64,000 nt of DNA. It comes from Acanthosepion lycidas (Eukaryota; Mollusca; Cephalopoda; Sepiida; Sepiidae). The stretch is from assembly GCA_963932145.1 (NCBI GenBank), contig OZ010600.1, positions 47,384,508 through 47,448,507 on the forward strand, written 5' to 3'. Of the stretch, positions 23,901 through 36,526 are shown piece after piece. Positions within the stretch are counted from its first letter, which is position 1; every line of letters begins with the position of its first letter. The notes beneath the pieces are model-generated. The model saw only the letters and a program-made list of their open reading frames with translations. It was not told the DNA's origin and searched no databases. Both the position numbers and the translations under genes were made by a program.

Positions 23901-26900
23901 ATTCAGATTAAAAGAAAACATTAAGAAAGCATTATCAATAAGTACTATCATTTATGGATTTGTAAAAACTATAAAGAAATGATTTTAAAACATAGCTACC
24001 TCTTAATGAATGACTGCTAACAAACTTAATTTTGCTCATTGTTCCTTAAAGTAATCCTCTTGGTATCTCACGCTTATCCTCGTGCCCTTTCCAGTTATCA
24101 AAATGGTCTACAAATTCCTATTTAGAGTGCCTTCTTTTTAATTTTGGCCAGGATTTGAAATCTCTTTTCAATGGCCATTTTGGCTTTGAGAAAAAAATCA
24201 AAAGTTGTAGGGAACAAAATCTGGATTGGTTTCCAGTGTTTTCTTTTAGAGAAGTTATTTTTTACCTTAAATTCCCTAAACATTTGTGATAGCCCCTTGT
24301 GTGTATAGAGATAACAACATCTCATCGCCTTCAAGGGAATTCTTATATTATTGTAAATTCTGATTGAAGATAGCTGCATATATTTCCCATAATGGTTTTA
24401 GGTAGTCTTTTTATTTAAATGTACATACAAGTAAATTTCTCATTAAAATGCACATTTAGCACTTAAAATAGTTTGTTTTGAAACACTTATCTTTTGTGAT
24501 TATTTAATTTCTCTGATGCTACTTAATCTCGCATTAAAATATTGTTTTTGTTTTTTGAGAAATTGTTATTATACAAGTTTAATCAGTTCTTATCTGTGCA
24601 ATATATCAAAGATTAATAGAAAAAATTGTTTAGATTCTCATACCTTTGCAATGAGCATATGGCATTGTAATAAAATAGTCTTCTCCACGGCTGAGGAATG
24701 TTAACTTAGCTGTCCCATCAAGTAAAGCAGATAATGAGTTACCTGGTAAAGTAAAAAAAAATGTTTAGAATTAAGAACGTTTTTATAAACATATACAAAA
24801 TTTATATACAATGTGTGAACTTGAATATAGAAAGATTGAATGCAAAAAGTTGGCCATCTCTGATTTAGAACATAATGTTTGTACACAAATAATTCAATTA
24901 GATAAGATTGTTTGCCAACTGATTATTTAAGTGAAACATTGTCTTATATGACTACCCTAGAAATCTGAAGTCATTGATGTATATGAAATATGAATATTAA
25001 GTGGTATTTTCTTAATTTTTATTTATTCTGTCAATAGGTGTTACTAAAATCTTGCATATTCATTTTACTAATTCTAAGCTGTAATGTAAATGATCAATGT
25101 AAAAAGAAAAAAAAAAGAAAAGAAAAGGGTTTTGCTCAATAGAAGAATAGTAATTAGTTTTGTCCAAACTAGTACCTATGAACTAAATTGTATCCTGTTG
25201 GTGAAAAGTACTTCTGCACATCAGTTAAGGGAAAATACAGCTTTTTTTTCTATGGAAAAAGGTGGAGATGCTCATTTGTTGTTAAAACCATGTTCTGAAA
25301 TATTGCAACATTATGTATTATAGTATGAGATTTAGCAGGGATTATGCCTTTGTAATAATCTTGATAACTTGTCTGCTTATAGAGTCAAAAAGTATATTTA
25401 GAGAAAGAAAACAGGTTTTCACACTATAACTTGCATTAGAAAAGTTATACCAACTGATCAACAGATCAATTGGTGGCAAAAACAAGAACACGGCCCTGGA
25501 ATGATATTCAGAAAATCATCTTACTTCTTACTAAAATGACTTCATCACATTTCCCTTTGACAGACTCCACAAACTACATTAAGATTAAGTCTGGCAATGT
25601 TTCTTCACCATGATACTTTGTATTGCAGTTTTATCAAGAATACATTTCCAATATACAGTGTGATTAAAAAGTAGCTCTGTATTTTATGTATGAGTGGCCA
25701 GCCAGGAGTCCTGACAACACCCTTGACTTTTTTCTTTGGATTTGGTTAAAGAAGCAAGTCTACTATACCAAACCAATACTTTGGAAGAACTTGAAAGGTG
25801 AATACAAGAAGTTATGTCTTCCATACCACAAAAGTTCTTGGTGAAATCAGCTGACGCAATTCCTGGGTGATTTGAGAAGCTAGTAGCAAAATCTGGTGCC
25901 CATATTGAATTTTAAATAAGACCTCATGCTAAACACTTTCCTCTCATATCCATTTCTTGTGAAAATTTTAGTTAATAAGTATTTTAAAATGGGGAGTTAC
26001 TTTTCAATTACCCTGTAGATTATACAGTTAAATGTAAAACTATTACAGACTATTTTTCTTTTGCTTGCCATGAACTAAAACAGATGCTTTATGATTGAGG
26101 AGTATCATTCAAGTCTAGCATTGAACATATCTCAGGACAATGTTCACTGACCAATCTTTTCATCATCTTATTACCGTTTCTTAATACACCCTCTGATGTC
26201 ATATAGTGTCTGACCATTTGGAATACATTTCTATTTCACACTAGATAACTTAACAGATTTTATTATCACAATGAGAAAGTTATGAGAATGGCAATAAGAA
26301 GAGGAAGAAAATATACAAATGATACAAATTGATAATGAAAATACTTCATCTCAAAATTCAAATATTTTTAATTTATTGGAATTTCATTATTGGTTCATTT
26401 CAGCTAAGAGATTAGTAACAATGTTGACAAACATATTTAAGAAATTAAAAGCTCCAAAAAGTGGATTGAATTCTATAACTAACACTATATTTGCTCTGGT
26501 TAAAGGAGTATTATATCTGACAATAAATTACAAGTATACTGTATTTGTATTTTTTTTTCTCAATTCCTTTGTCAATAGAAAAAAAATGAATGATTTTTAA
26601 AAGATCTCAAAAAATGTATAAACCTCATGAAAAGGTATAAAATATTAAATTTTGGAATCTTATTTCTGACAGCTGTTATTCTGGTATAATCAATGTCAAC
26701 AAAATTTGTGAAAAGAACAGCAATGAATGTATTCTAGAATAGAAAACACAATGTAACTTTACATAGTTATCAGTCACATGACCTGATTTCTGATTAAAAT
26801 TACAGAAATACTGTTGCCATCTTTTACTGGTATGCATAAACTATTACACAAATATTCTGTAAAATCAGTTTCAAAATGATTTTTCTTTTATGATAGCAAA

Positions 26901-27100
26901 TATATTGAAAGCATGGACTATATATCTGACTTGAAATATGACAGTTGTGCAATGAGATCATTTCTGCCTCATTCCTTGGTGTTGTATAGAAATTTAACAA
27001 TTTAGTTAAAAGGTCAAGCAAAGCACCTGATGATAGGACAAAAGATCTACTTTAATAGGGAATCAAATCAAGTCTACAATAAAGTTAATTCTTTGTTTTA

Positions 27101-27140
<40 letters not shown>

Positions 27141-27275
27141 CTCAATTTGAATTTGCTGCAAACTAAATAAAAAACCTTAGTCTCTTAAAATTAACTTAGG
27201 ATATCTCAGATTATGAAAATATGAATTGACAATTTTATTTACATCTTTAAAAATGAGCTAAATGCCATAAGATGA

Positions 27276-27308
<33 letters not shown>

Positions 27309-27704
27309 TGATAGAGAGATCCAAAATACCTCATGAGTATAGACTATTTCAACTAACGTCAACTCAAAATAGTCTATACACATGAGGTAATTTTGGATTT
27401 CTCTATTATGTAATTTATATGCTCTATTATAAATGCATTGAGCTCTTTTTGTGGATCAGTTTTAATATTTTATATTAGCATCCACTTGGATTATATAACA
27501 ATGGATTTATTACCTGTACTATATAACAGTAAAATAAAAAGTTTTACCATAAAATTTTGATTTGGCTAGTATGCTCCCACTTAGACTGAACCCATCTTGA
27601 CGGTTGGTAACATAAAAGGCTGATATAGGTGGATGATGAGAAATCTGAAAGAGAAGAGGAGCTGAAATCAATACTTAAAGAATTTAAATAGTTAAAAAAA
27701 AAAG

Positions 27705-27736
<32 letters not shown>

Positions 27737-29431
27737 TATATTTTAAAATAGAAGTAAATTCATTGTTTTACAATATAGTCATTAATTGTAGACAAACTTT
27801 TGAATACAGAATTTGTATTTTTTTTATAAAATTGTGACACTATTTAGCTATGGTAATTGGCTAACTAATTAACCATAGAAATTAAAACAGGAAATACTTA
27901 AGGCGAAAAAGAGCTATACCAAAAGATAGACTGATCGATGTTAAAAAAAGATTTTATTTTATTTACGATTTTCGTAAATAAAATAAAACAAAAGACAGTA
28001 AACCCGTGGAAAAAGCCATATGTGAGGTTTTGTCAGGTTGATTAATGTCTTGCTGATGGAGATAGGAAGAAAGACAAATATTAAAAGATATCGGCCAGAC
28101 CATGGCGGTCATAAAAATTTCGGCTTGAGACAATTGATTCTCCCTGCCTGTATTGGCAATGTTAATTATCTTTCCAAGATATCATTTATTTTTTTCTTGG
28201 CCACTGGCAAGAAAAGCAATGTGGTAATTATAAAATTTTGGCAGTGTTTCGATATAAGTGAGAGGATCGTTATTATTTACCTTATCAACGTGTCACTTCA
28301 GATGTTGAAATGTTGAACAGCAATATGGTGTTTATAAAATTTTGGCACGAGACAGAAAATAGAGTGGAAAATTGAGATTTGGCGAGATAAAAGAATTTAA
28401 TTTCTCAACAAGCCAAGGATTCCATTATAAAGCTAACTTCATGAAGGGACCAGATGGCAAACTTTGACAGTGATTGATGAGTTGGTAGAGAGTGGCGGCT
28501 AAGTGAATTCTGGGTGGCCAAAAGATATGATAGAAATTTAATTGGCAATATGGAACTTGTAAAAATTTTGGCCGATGGGAAAAAGGAGAATTTTGTAAAC
28601 AAAAATTCTAGATTATAATTTTAAGGAGGCCAGCTTAGCCACACACGCATGCCCGGGATGCTATTGGTCGAGTGGTAGCAATGGTGATAGGCGGAGGTGA
28701 ATGGATGAGAAACACGGAGAAGTTATTAACACCTACTGAAGAGATTGATATGAGATATCAATGTGAGAGAGAAAGAGTCTAGAAGGATAGCTCTCCTCCG
28801 ACCTTCCCTCATGGACGGCAGAGACCCCCCCCCCCCCCGCCAATAGAAAGTGATTAATTTTCCAAAAATGGGAAGTAATCAAATTTCCTGGCCTGACCAC
28901 AAAGAGATTTCTTGTTAGAAATCAAGATTTAACGAGAACCCCAGGCTGCGTCTGGCCCCACACTGGGTTTTGATTGGTACCCATATAAACGAACGTCCTT
29001 GGGTTGTTCAGAGTTGCAGTCGCAGTTGAGCTGCTTTTGAAGTTATAGTCAGAGCTTAACCAGTGTTGCCTTGCAGAAGCTGACTGAGAAATTCCACGAG
29101 CTCCGACTTTGCCTATCCTACCAATAGCAAATTATACTGACGAACAAAGCCAAGCCAACACCTAAAAACTAAATCAGTTGATTTAAGATGCCAACTTGCT
29201 TGAAACATAGAAGTGTCACATTTCGTAGAAAACGAGCCGAGAGAAAAAACACTCCTGTATATACCTCTTGGGTTTTTCTTTTATTTATTTATTTATTTTT
29301 CCTTTGCATATGTGATACCACCTTCAGTCTGGACTCAGCCTACACTACAGCCCGACGCCTGATTGATCTCGTCTACCCAAGATCAAAGAAAGCAAGCAGA
29401 ACCAAATTCTTTCTCTCATTTTAACGATACA

Positions 29432-29473
<42 letters not shown>

Positions 29474-30252
29474 GGTTGCTGTTATGCTAAATATAATTTT
29501 TTCTTTTCAAATCATTGTAAATCTACACAACATAAAATGGTAATTATTTTTTGCCTTGGTACATTTTAAAAATCATTGCCATATATATATATATATATAT
29601 ATATTCATAGACAATGTAAGAAATTTTGTATCAGAATCAAGTCAAAATGGAGTGTTAAGTATATTTTGACTATTTTGTTTACTTGAATTAATAAGATAAC
29701 AGTTGCATAAAGTGGTCCACTTTCAAATGTCTTCTCTGATAAATGGCCAACTTGCATAGATAACTGCTTTTATATACCTAAAACGACATGCAACATTACT
29801 TCTCATGAATATCCACTTTGCATGAACAGCCATTAGATATTTTTTGTAGTAGAAAACCTCATCTTTCCATTAGATTCTAAAATCTTTTCAGTGATAAGAT
29901 GAGGTCATATCTTCTGTACATAGTGAAGTGGGGATTTCAATATGCATAAAAATAAAATATGAGATGGCATTATACATGAATAAATATGGTAAATAAAACT
30001 TACTTGTTCAGCAATATAAAATGTTCTGGTGTTTGTCTTTGGATGACGCCAATAACATCTGAATGTTTCACCAATTATTGGATTGTATGGCTTTTTGAGA
30101 CCCTGAAAATTTAGAGTATACATCATTTGAGAAATGCAACCCTGGCAAGAATAATTATATATAAAAATGTGTTTTAAAACTACCATAGGACCGTATCTTC
30201 AAAAAGTAGGTTCTACCATTTGATTAATAAGACAATTAATAAAAAATTTACA

Positions 30253-30289
<37 letters not shown>

Positions 30290-31689
30290 TTAAAATATTT
30301 TTACAACTTTTCAAAAACTATCAGCAGAATTGCCAACTGCAGTTTCACTTATTCATGATTGGCTCAATCAGCAAAAGTTCACATTTGAAATGCTTATTAA
30401 ACAACACTTACTTTACAAAATAACTCTCAAAGGAGTAAAATATGAACAACAAAAAAAAAATGGGACAAAACATAAATCTATAATAATAATAAAAACAATT
30501 TAAATGTCCTCAAAGCCATCAAAATCTGGATCATCAGATAGTGAGAAGAAGTTCAGTACATATTTCACCAATTTTACAAAAAGGTGAGAATGATTTCATT
30601 CCCTCAGTATTCAAAAAAAAAAAAAAAAAAAAAAAATCATTATATATATATATATATATATATGAAGAAATATAGTTTTAAGGTGTGCTATATTTATGGG
30701 ATAAAGTGCTCAATATCAGAGATAGAGCATACGTAAATATAAATATAAAAGTGAACATTGAAGTCAACACTCAGAGGCGACAGGCCATTTCATGCTAGGC
30801 GCAATCGCCAGGCTGCGAATGTTGGATTTTTCCTCGACTATTTATTTATATGGGTCAGTGGTGCATTGTGGGTAATCTATTTTGGCGGTTATTTTTGCAG
30901 GAGTGGCTTGTTTATTTATTTGTTTGGGTTAATTTGTTTTTCATTTTGTATTTATTCTTTTCGGTTTTTGATGTTTTATTAATGTAGTAAAAAAAAAAAA
31001 AAAAATATATTGGGGGGAGGGGAGGATTTGCTTAGGTCACTTATTTAATAGTTAGACTTGGTCTAGGAAGATAATTAAGGCAATTTATTCGTTCGGTGTT
31101 TAGATTGCTTACCGTAGTCTATTCTGTTATTTTGGTGGGTGGACAATTCATTTGGATTTATTATTTTTACTTATTTTGCTTATTTCTTTAAAATGAAGAA
31201 AAAAGTATACATAGGAGTTGAATTTAACATAAATTAAATCGCCCCTGCTAAAATAACCGTTAGAACTAATAAAAATAAGCATAAATAAGCAAAAACAAGT
31301 AATAATAAATCCAAATAAATAAATTAAAACTGTCCCCATGCCAAAATAACAGAATAGACTACAGTAAGCAATCTAAACATTGGACAAATAAATAGCTTTA
31401 ATTATCTTCCCAGACCAAAACAAATTATTAAATAAGCAACCTAAGCAAATCCCCAAAACTTTTTACTACGCTAATAAAACATCAAAAACCAAAAAGAATA
31501 AATAATACAAAATGAAAAACAAATAAATTAACCCAAACAAATAAATAAATAAATAAACAAGCCATTCCTGCAAAAATAACCACTGGCCCATATATATAAA
31601 TAATCGAGGAGAAATCCAACATTCACGGCCTGACGATTGTGCCTAGCATGAAACAGCCTGTTGCCTCTGAGTGTTGACTTCAATGTTCA

Positions 31690-31727
<38 letters not shown>

Positions 31728-34700
31728 GTACCATATTTAAGTATCTTACAAAAAAAAATAAAAATAAAATAAATATTTCAAGCTCAATTTAGGTTTATAG
31801 TTCATAACCATGCAATGGGATGAAGTAACATAAACTGTAGATTTATCTACGGAATATCAAAATGTTATTGCTAGTAAGGTTTTTTTGTCAAAAGCATTTT
31901 ATTTTTGCTCCTATATTAATTTAAAATATTCTTTTTACAGGCTTCATTTTTTAAATGGAATAAGATCATTCTAAATTTCAGAATTTTGCTATTGCCCATC
32001 AAAATGACTGGAAGAAAGCGATCTAAAAACAACAATGGAAAAGAGAGGTAACAAAGCGTAAATGAAATAGCTCCAGTTTTTTCAACCTAACCAACTTAGT
32101 ATTGCAGCTATAGTATTCTAAAATGCTGCCAATAATAAAGGAGAAAATGAAAAATACCTAACAACAAATCGAACATAAATAAAAATAATATAAATTTTGA
32201 TGCTATGTAAATAACTGTCAACAATGTTTCCATAAAATCTGATATTTCCTGTAATAAATTTTTAAGAAAAAGTTATTGTTATTATTTTACTTAAGTGTAA
32301 GGTAGTCCTAGATTTACAATTCCTTATGAAATGTTAATTAAAAATTACTAAAACTTAAGTGTCTATTGCTGCAAAATTATCAAATGTTGAATATGCCCCT
32401 CCTCTGCCAAACAAGTCATATAAATGAACATCATCAAACCAGCACAAAGGGAAAACTTCCAATAGCAAATACTTTCAAGGTTAGTTTGTTAACCATTACA
32501 CCATGATGTGGTACACCAATTTCTGAAACTGTAGTCCTATAAAGTAATCAGTGTGCTATGCTGCAAGGTGGTGTGTGCAATTGTTTTCTGTATATACTCC
32601 AGTACAATGCAAATATTTATGTTCATTTTTTTTTTTTTAAGTAAAAAAATTTTTTTAAAAAGGGAGGGGGGCACTATACATCGGTAAATTTTGAAGAGGC
32701 TAAAAATCATGCATTTTCAGTGACCAGTTGCATTATATGCAGGAATTTTTTTTTCTGGAGGTATTAAAATTCATGCAAAGAAATTCAGGGGTTACATGAA
32801 GTCAGCTTACAGATTAGTATATATGTTATATCACGTAATTTAACAACCTAACTTCCAAAAGATTTAGAAAAATATGCATATATTGTAAAGCAGATAAAGT
32901 AAATGGTGGAAGAATTTCTTTTCTTATTACATATGACAAAAGTTCTTTTTATAAATAACAAATAAGATTCACAAATGACACAATCAAATTTTTATCTACT
33001 AAATGCTGTAAAGTCAACTTTAATATATTTAGCTAAATCTTGCAACAGAGAATCTTAAAAAAACAAAAAAACAACAAAAAAAAAAAAAAAACAGTAGTTT
33101 GCATTATCTAAAAAATAGTAATATTTAGTTTGGTATTAACTTTAAAATTGAAGCAATAACATAGGTAAGATTTTCAAGCAATAAAAGAATCATTTTTTAT
33201 AGTTTTTGAAACTGATTTAACCAATGTTTTTCCTCAGCTTTTAATATATATATATATTTTTTAAATCTTCATTTACTCTTTTCAATGGCGTATATATACA
33301 AAATATTTCTCTACCAGTACATTATGAATTAGAATCAAATTTTGATATATGTAAAGTGTACTTAAATTCAACAGTTAATAAAAATACTGATCCCTAATAG
33401 AAGAGGATGATTTTTAAAACAATTACACCAAATAAAGTATTTACACATTAATTTGTTCATTAATAATTACCCATTTTATACTAAGTTCGTAAAACCTTGA
33501 TTACATGTTAAACCTACAAATATTATTCAAATTAAACAAATTGTTAAAGAAATTCCACTTAATTTTTTAATACTAATTACAATAATAATATTAAACTTTT
33601 TTTATGATATTCATCTTGATGCAATAGTTATAATTTGACCGCGTTAGTGAATAATTTTCACTTTGAAAATAAGTGATGTTATTTAGTTAGAGAAAAAACA
33701 TCAGCTTCTTAACATGGTTCCAATATTTATACTATTAATTGCCTTTAGTAAGTAAATATCTACCCAGCATAGCCTGGGTTTAAGACTATCTATAACCAGA
33801 AACCAATAAAAATAAGGAATAGTTCTTGGGAAACCATTTCCCAAGCAGTAACTTCCCATAGCACTGAAAGGGGAAGTAAAGAGTTTGGCAAGATGGAACT
33901 CTGCAATTCCTGGAGACATCCAGCATAAACATATTTGTGTCATATTCTACTCTTGTAAAAAAAAAAAAAAAAACAATTTTGTAAAAATAAAGTGAAAAAA
34001 GAAATAAAAAAAAGCTGATCGATTTTCTGTCAAATTTAAGGCTTTTTTAATCATGCTATTTTTTTTTTTAGCGATCTCAAACATACCTAGTCTATGTGCA
34101 ATGTTACAGTAGTAATGTCTGATACAAATATGAGACTAGATTTTTCATATGTAAAATAATTGTTTATTCACTTCTGGACCATCAAATTAATACTGGACAG
34201 GTATATGGTTTTTGGGTGTTAAAATGTTTGATCTTGCAAGGATGTTAAGGATTCTCCTTCTGTCTTCATAGGTTGAACATTTATATAACTTGCTGTTATC
34301 CTGTTTGTTGTGCGTGTTTATTCTAACTTCAGTTAGGTTAACTTCCTTGTTTAGTTTAGTTTACATACTGATATTATTTGAGGCCTGGTTCTGTACTTAG
34401 GCTTTGAAGTCACCTTCTAAGCAGGCCCTTAGGGCATCTAAGTCTTTTGCCTTTCAGAAGTGCTACCAAATACAAAACATACTTTTGCTATCTCTTTAGA
34501 GTGTGAACCCAGTATATATTAGGATCACCACAGGCCAACTCTTCTTAGTTCAAAGCTCCTAAATTTGATTAAGACCTCTGGTATTTCCTGGCATGAATCA
34601 CATGCTACATATGGACATTGACTTATGTACATATTAATGGTTTTGTTTAGAGCAAATTTATATTTAGGAGATGAAAAAGCTTTTGAACAAATAGTGTTGA

Positions 34701-36492
34701 AAATTTCTTGTAAAATCAAATTAAATAAGCCATTAAACCACAGACAAAAAAGTAAATGAAAGTAGTGAAAACAAATATTTACCTTAGGTTTTTTATAAAA
34801 TCCAGATAAATACCACTGTACCACACATTTCATTCGGGTGTAAGGATCTTCTTTTAGAACAGCTCTGCAAATAGATAAATGATAATTATCATATAAGTAA
34901 CATAATTAAAATAAAACCCAATTTTCCTTATATTCAACAGTATCTCTCCATGAAAGAAAATTCTCTACACCAACTAATATTTACATACAAATTTTCTATC
35001 ATTATTATGGGATGCCTTAGGATGGAGTAATAGTTAGAAAGTGTGCCTGGTTGTTTTCTGTACTTGTGGCCTTATGCTAAACAAAGCTTAGTTAACAAGT
35101 GTTCCGCACTACTTAAGCCACTAAGACACAAGGAGTTACTGGATGTGGAAGAATTAGAAAACAGAAACATTACTAAGGAGTGAGAACAAAAGAAGAGTAA
35201 TCAGGAGGACAGTAGATAATGATTGACATTGCATTTAAATTTTTGAAGATTAAAGTTGGCTGGAAAGCATGGAGTCAGAAAGGAGTTCAACAAGCAGGAA
35301 GTGCAAGAAAAGAAACGGTTAGCATAGAATTTATAGTTACACCTAGCCAACTCAACTGTAAATCGAGGAGACCTCATTGCCAGTCTAGTACTGCACTTAA
35401 ATTCATAAAGTCTAGGTACAATAGCGAATAGCTCATCTGAATAATTACTATAAATATATTTATAGAAAAGGCACAAGGAGGCAAATTTACGGAGGTGGGA
35501 AATTAACTGAAGCCAAGATGCCAGATCAGAACCAATAATATTACCGATTCTTCTTTGGATTTTATCAAGTATCTCTAGATATGTAGCAGGAACTTATATG
35601 GCAGCAATATTTTAAACATGGATGAATAGTAGACTTATAGATATGCAAGATAGATTTCAGTGAGAAAAATCATCTAACACGATACAGTGAACCAACTTTC
35701 TTAGCAGCTGACTTAATGGATCCAATAGTCTTTCCACTTCATGTCAGCCAAAAATGATAGCCCGGGAAGGCACAATGAGTTTTTTTTTTGTTTTTGTTTT
35801 TTATATATAGAGATTAGCATTAGCCATGCTGATAAAAGGCAGAAAGGGGTCTCTCAGAAAGTAGTTTAATTTTGGTGGCATTAAAATTAACATGCTATCC
35901 TTTGTTCCAGCTAACAACAGACTGAAGGTTATTTTTTTTTTTAAAACATCAGACACCAATTTGACCATATCAAACAGATCAGACTTCCTATCAAAACAGG
36001 AGTAAATGGTTGTGCCATCAGCATAGATAACAAGTTAAGAGCCGATGGCGTCAAATGTTAATGAAAATTAAAAACAAAGTAGGACCAAGGATAGAGCCCT
36101 GAGCAACACCTGTGTTAGTACTAACGGATCTAGAAGACTGGCCATTCAGGATAACATTCATTTCATGTTTTGTTTTATTTACAAATGCCAAGTTTCAAAC
36201 TGTGCTTGTCATTGATATCTGCATATGAAGACAGACTATTTTTTTTCCCACAAAATGATTTGTCATGGAAGACCATACATATTTTAGGCACTACTTAAGT
36301 AGAATGGTCCACATGTACAAACATTAGAAGGGGATTTAAGATGAATAACTAGAATAACTATTATCTCACCAGTGTTTGTGCATGTGCTTCTGAACCCTCT
36401 CCCCAAAGTTTAAAAAAATGTTTTAAAATTTCAGAAAATTAAAAGAAAAAAATATGTAGATATCAATGACAATTTCAAAATCAACATTTGTA

Positions 36493-36526
<34 letters not shown>

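Larger units (their letters stand above)
24743..27547. other. OSBPL8: intron 11 of ORP8
   Basis: Contains a mariner-superfamily deletion derivative (25654-26017), a 32-A run (27107-27138), a TA/CA microsatellite and a MITE-like inverted repeat (27309-27410). The remainder is AT-rich. Confidence 0.7.
27645..30003. other. OSBPL8: intron 10 of ORP8
   Basis: AT-rich left part with a long A run (27692-27734), a perfect hairpin (27952-27988) and the GC-richer element-like island (28020-29470). 29480-30003 is AT-rich with a TA repeat at 29582-29604. Confidence 0.7.
30103..34782. other. OSBPL8: intron 9 of ORP8
   Basis: Contains A runs (30257-30286, 30609-30637), the fold-back element (30750-31691) flanked by TA repeats, and a possible SINE head (32440-32525). 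31750-32400 and 32620-34780 are AT-rich; 33700-33950 and 34180-34560 are somewhat less so but unrecognised. Confidence 0.7.

Noticed and set aside
26319-26600. 93-codon plus-strand ORF
   Set aside because: AT-biased composition, no family pattern, lies inside an intron; expected by chance.
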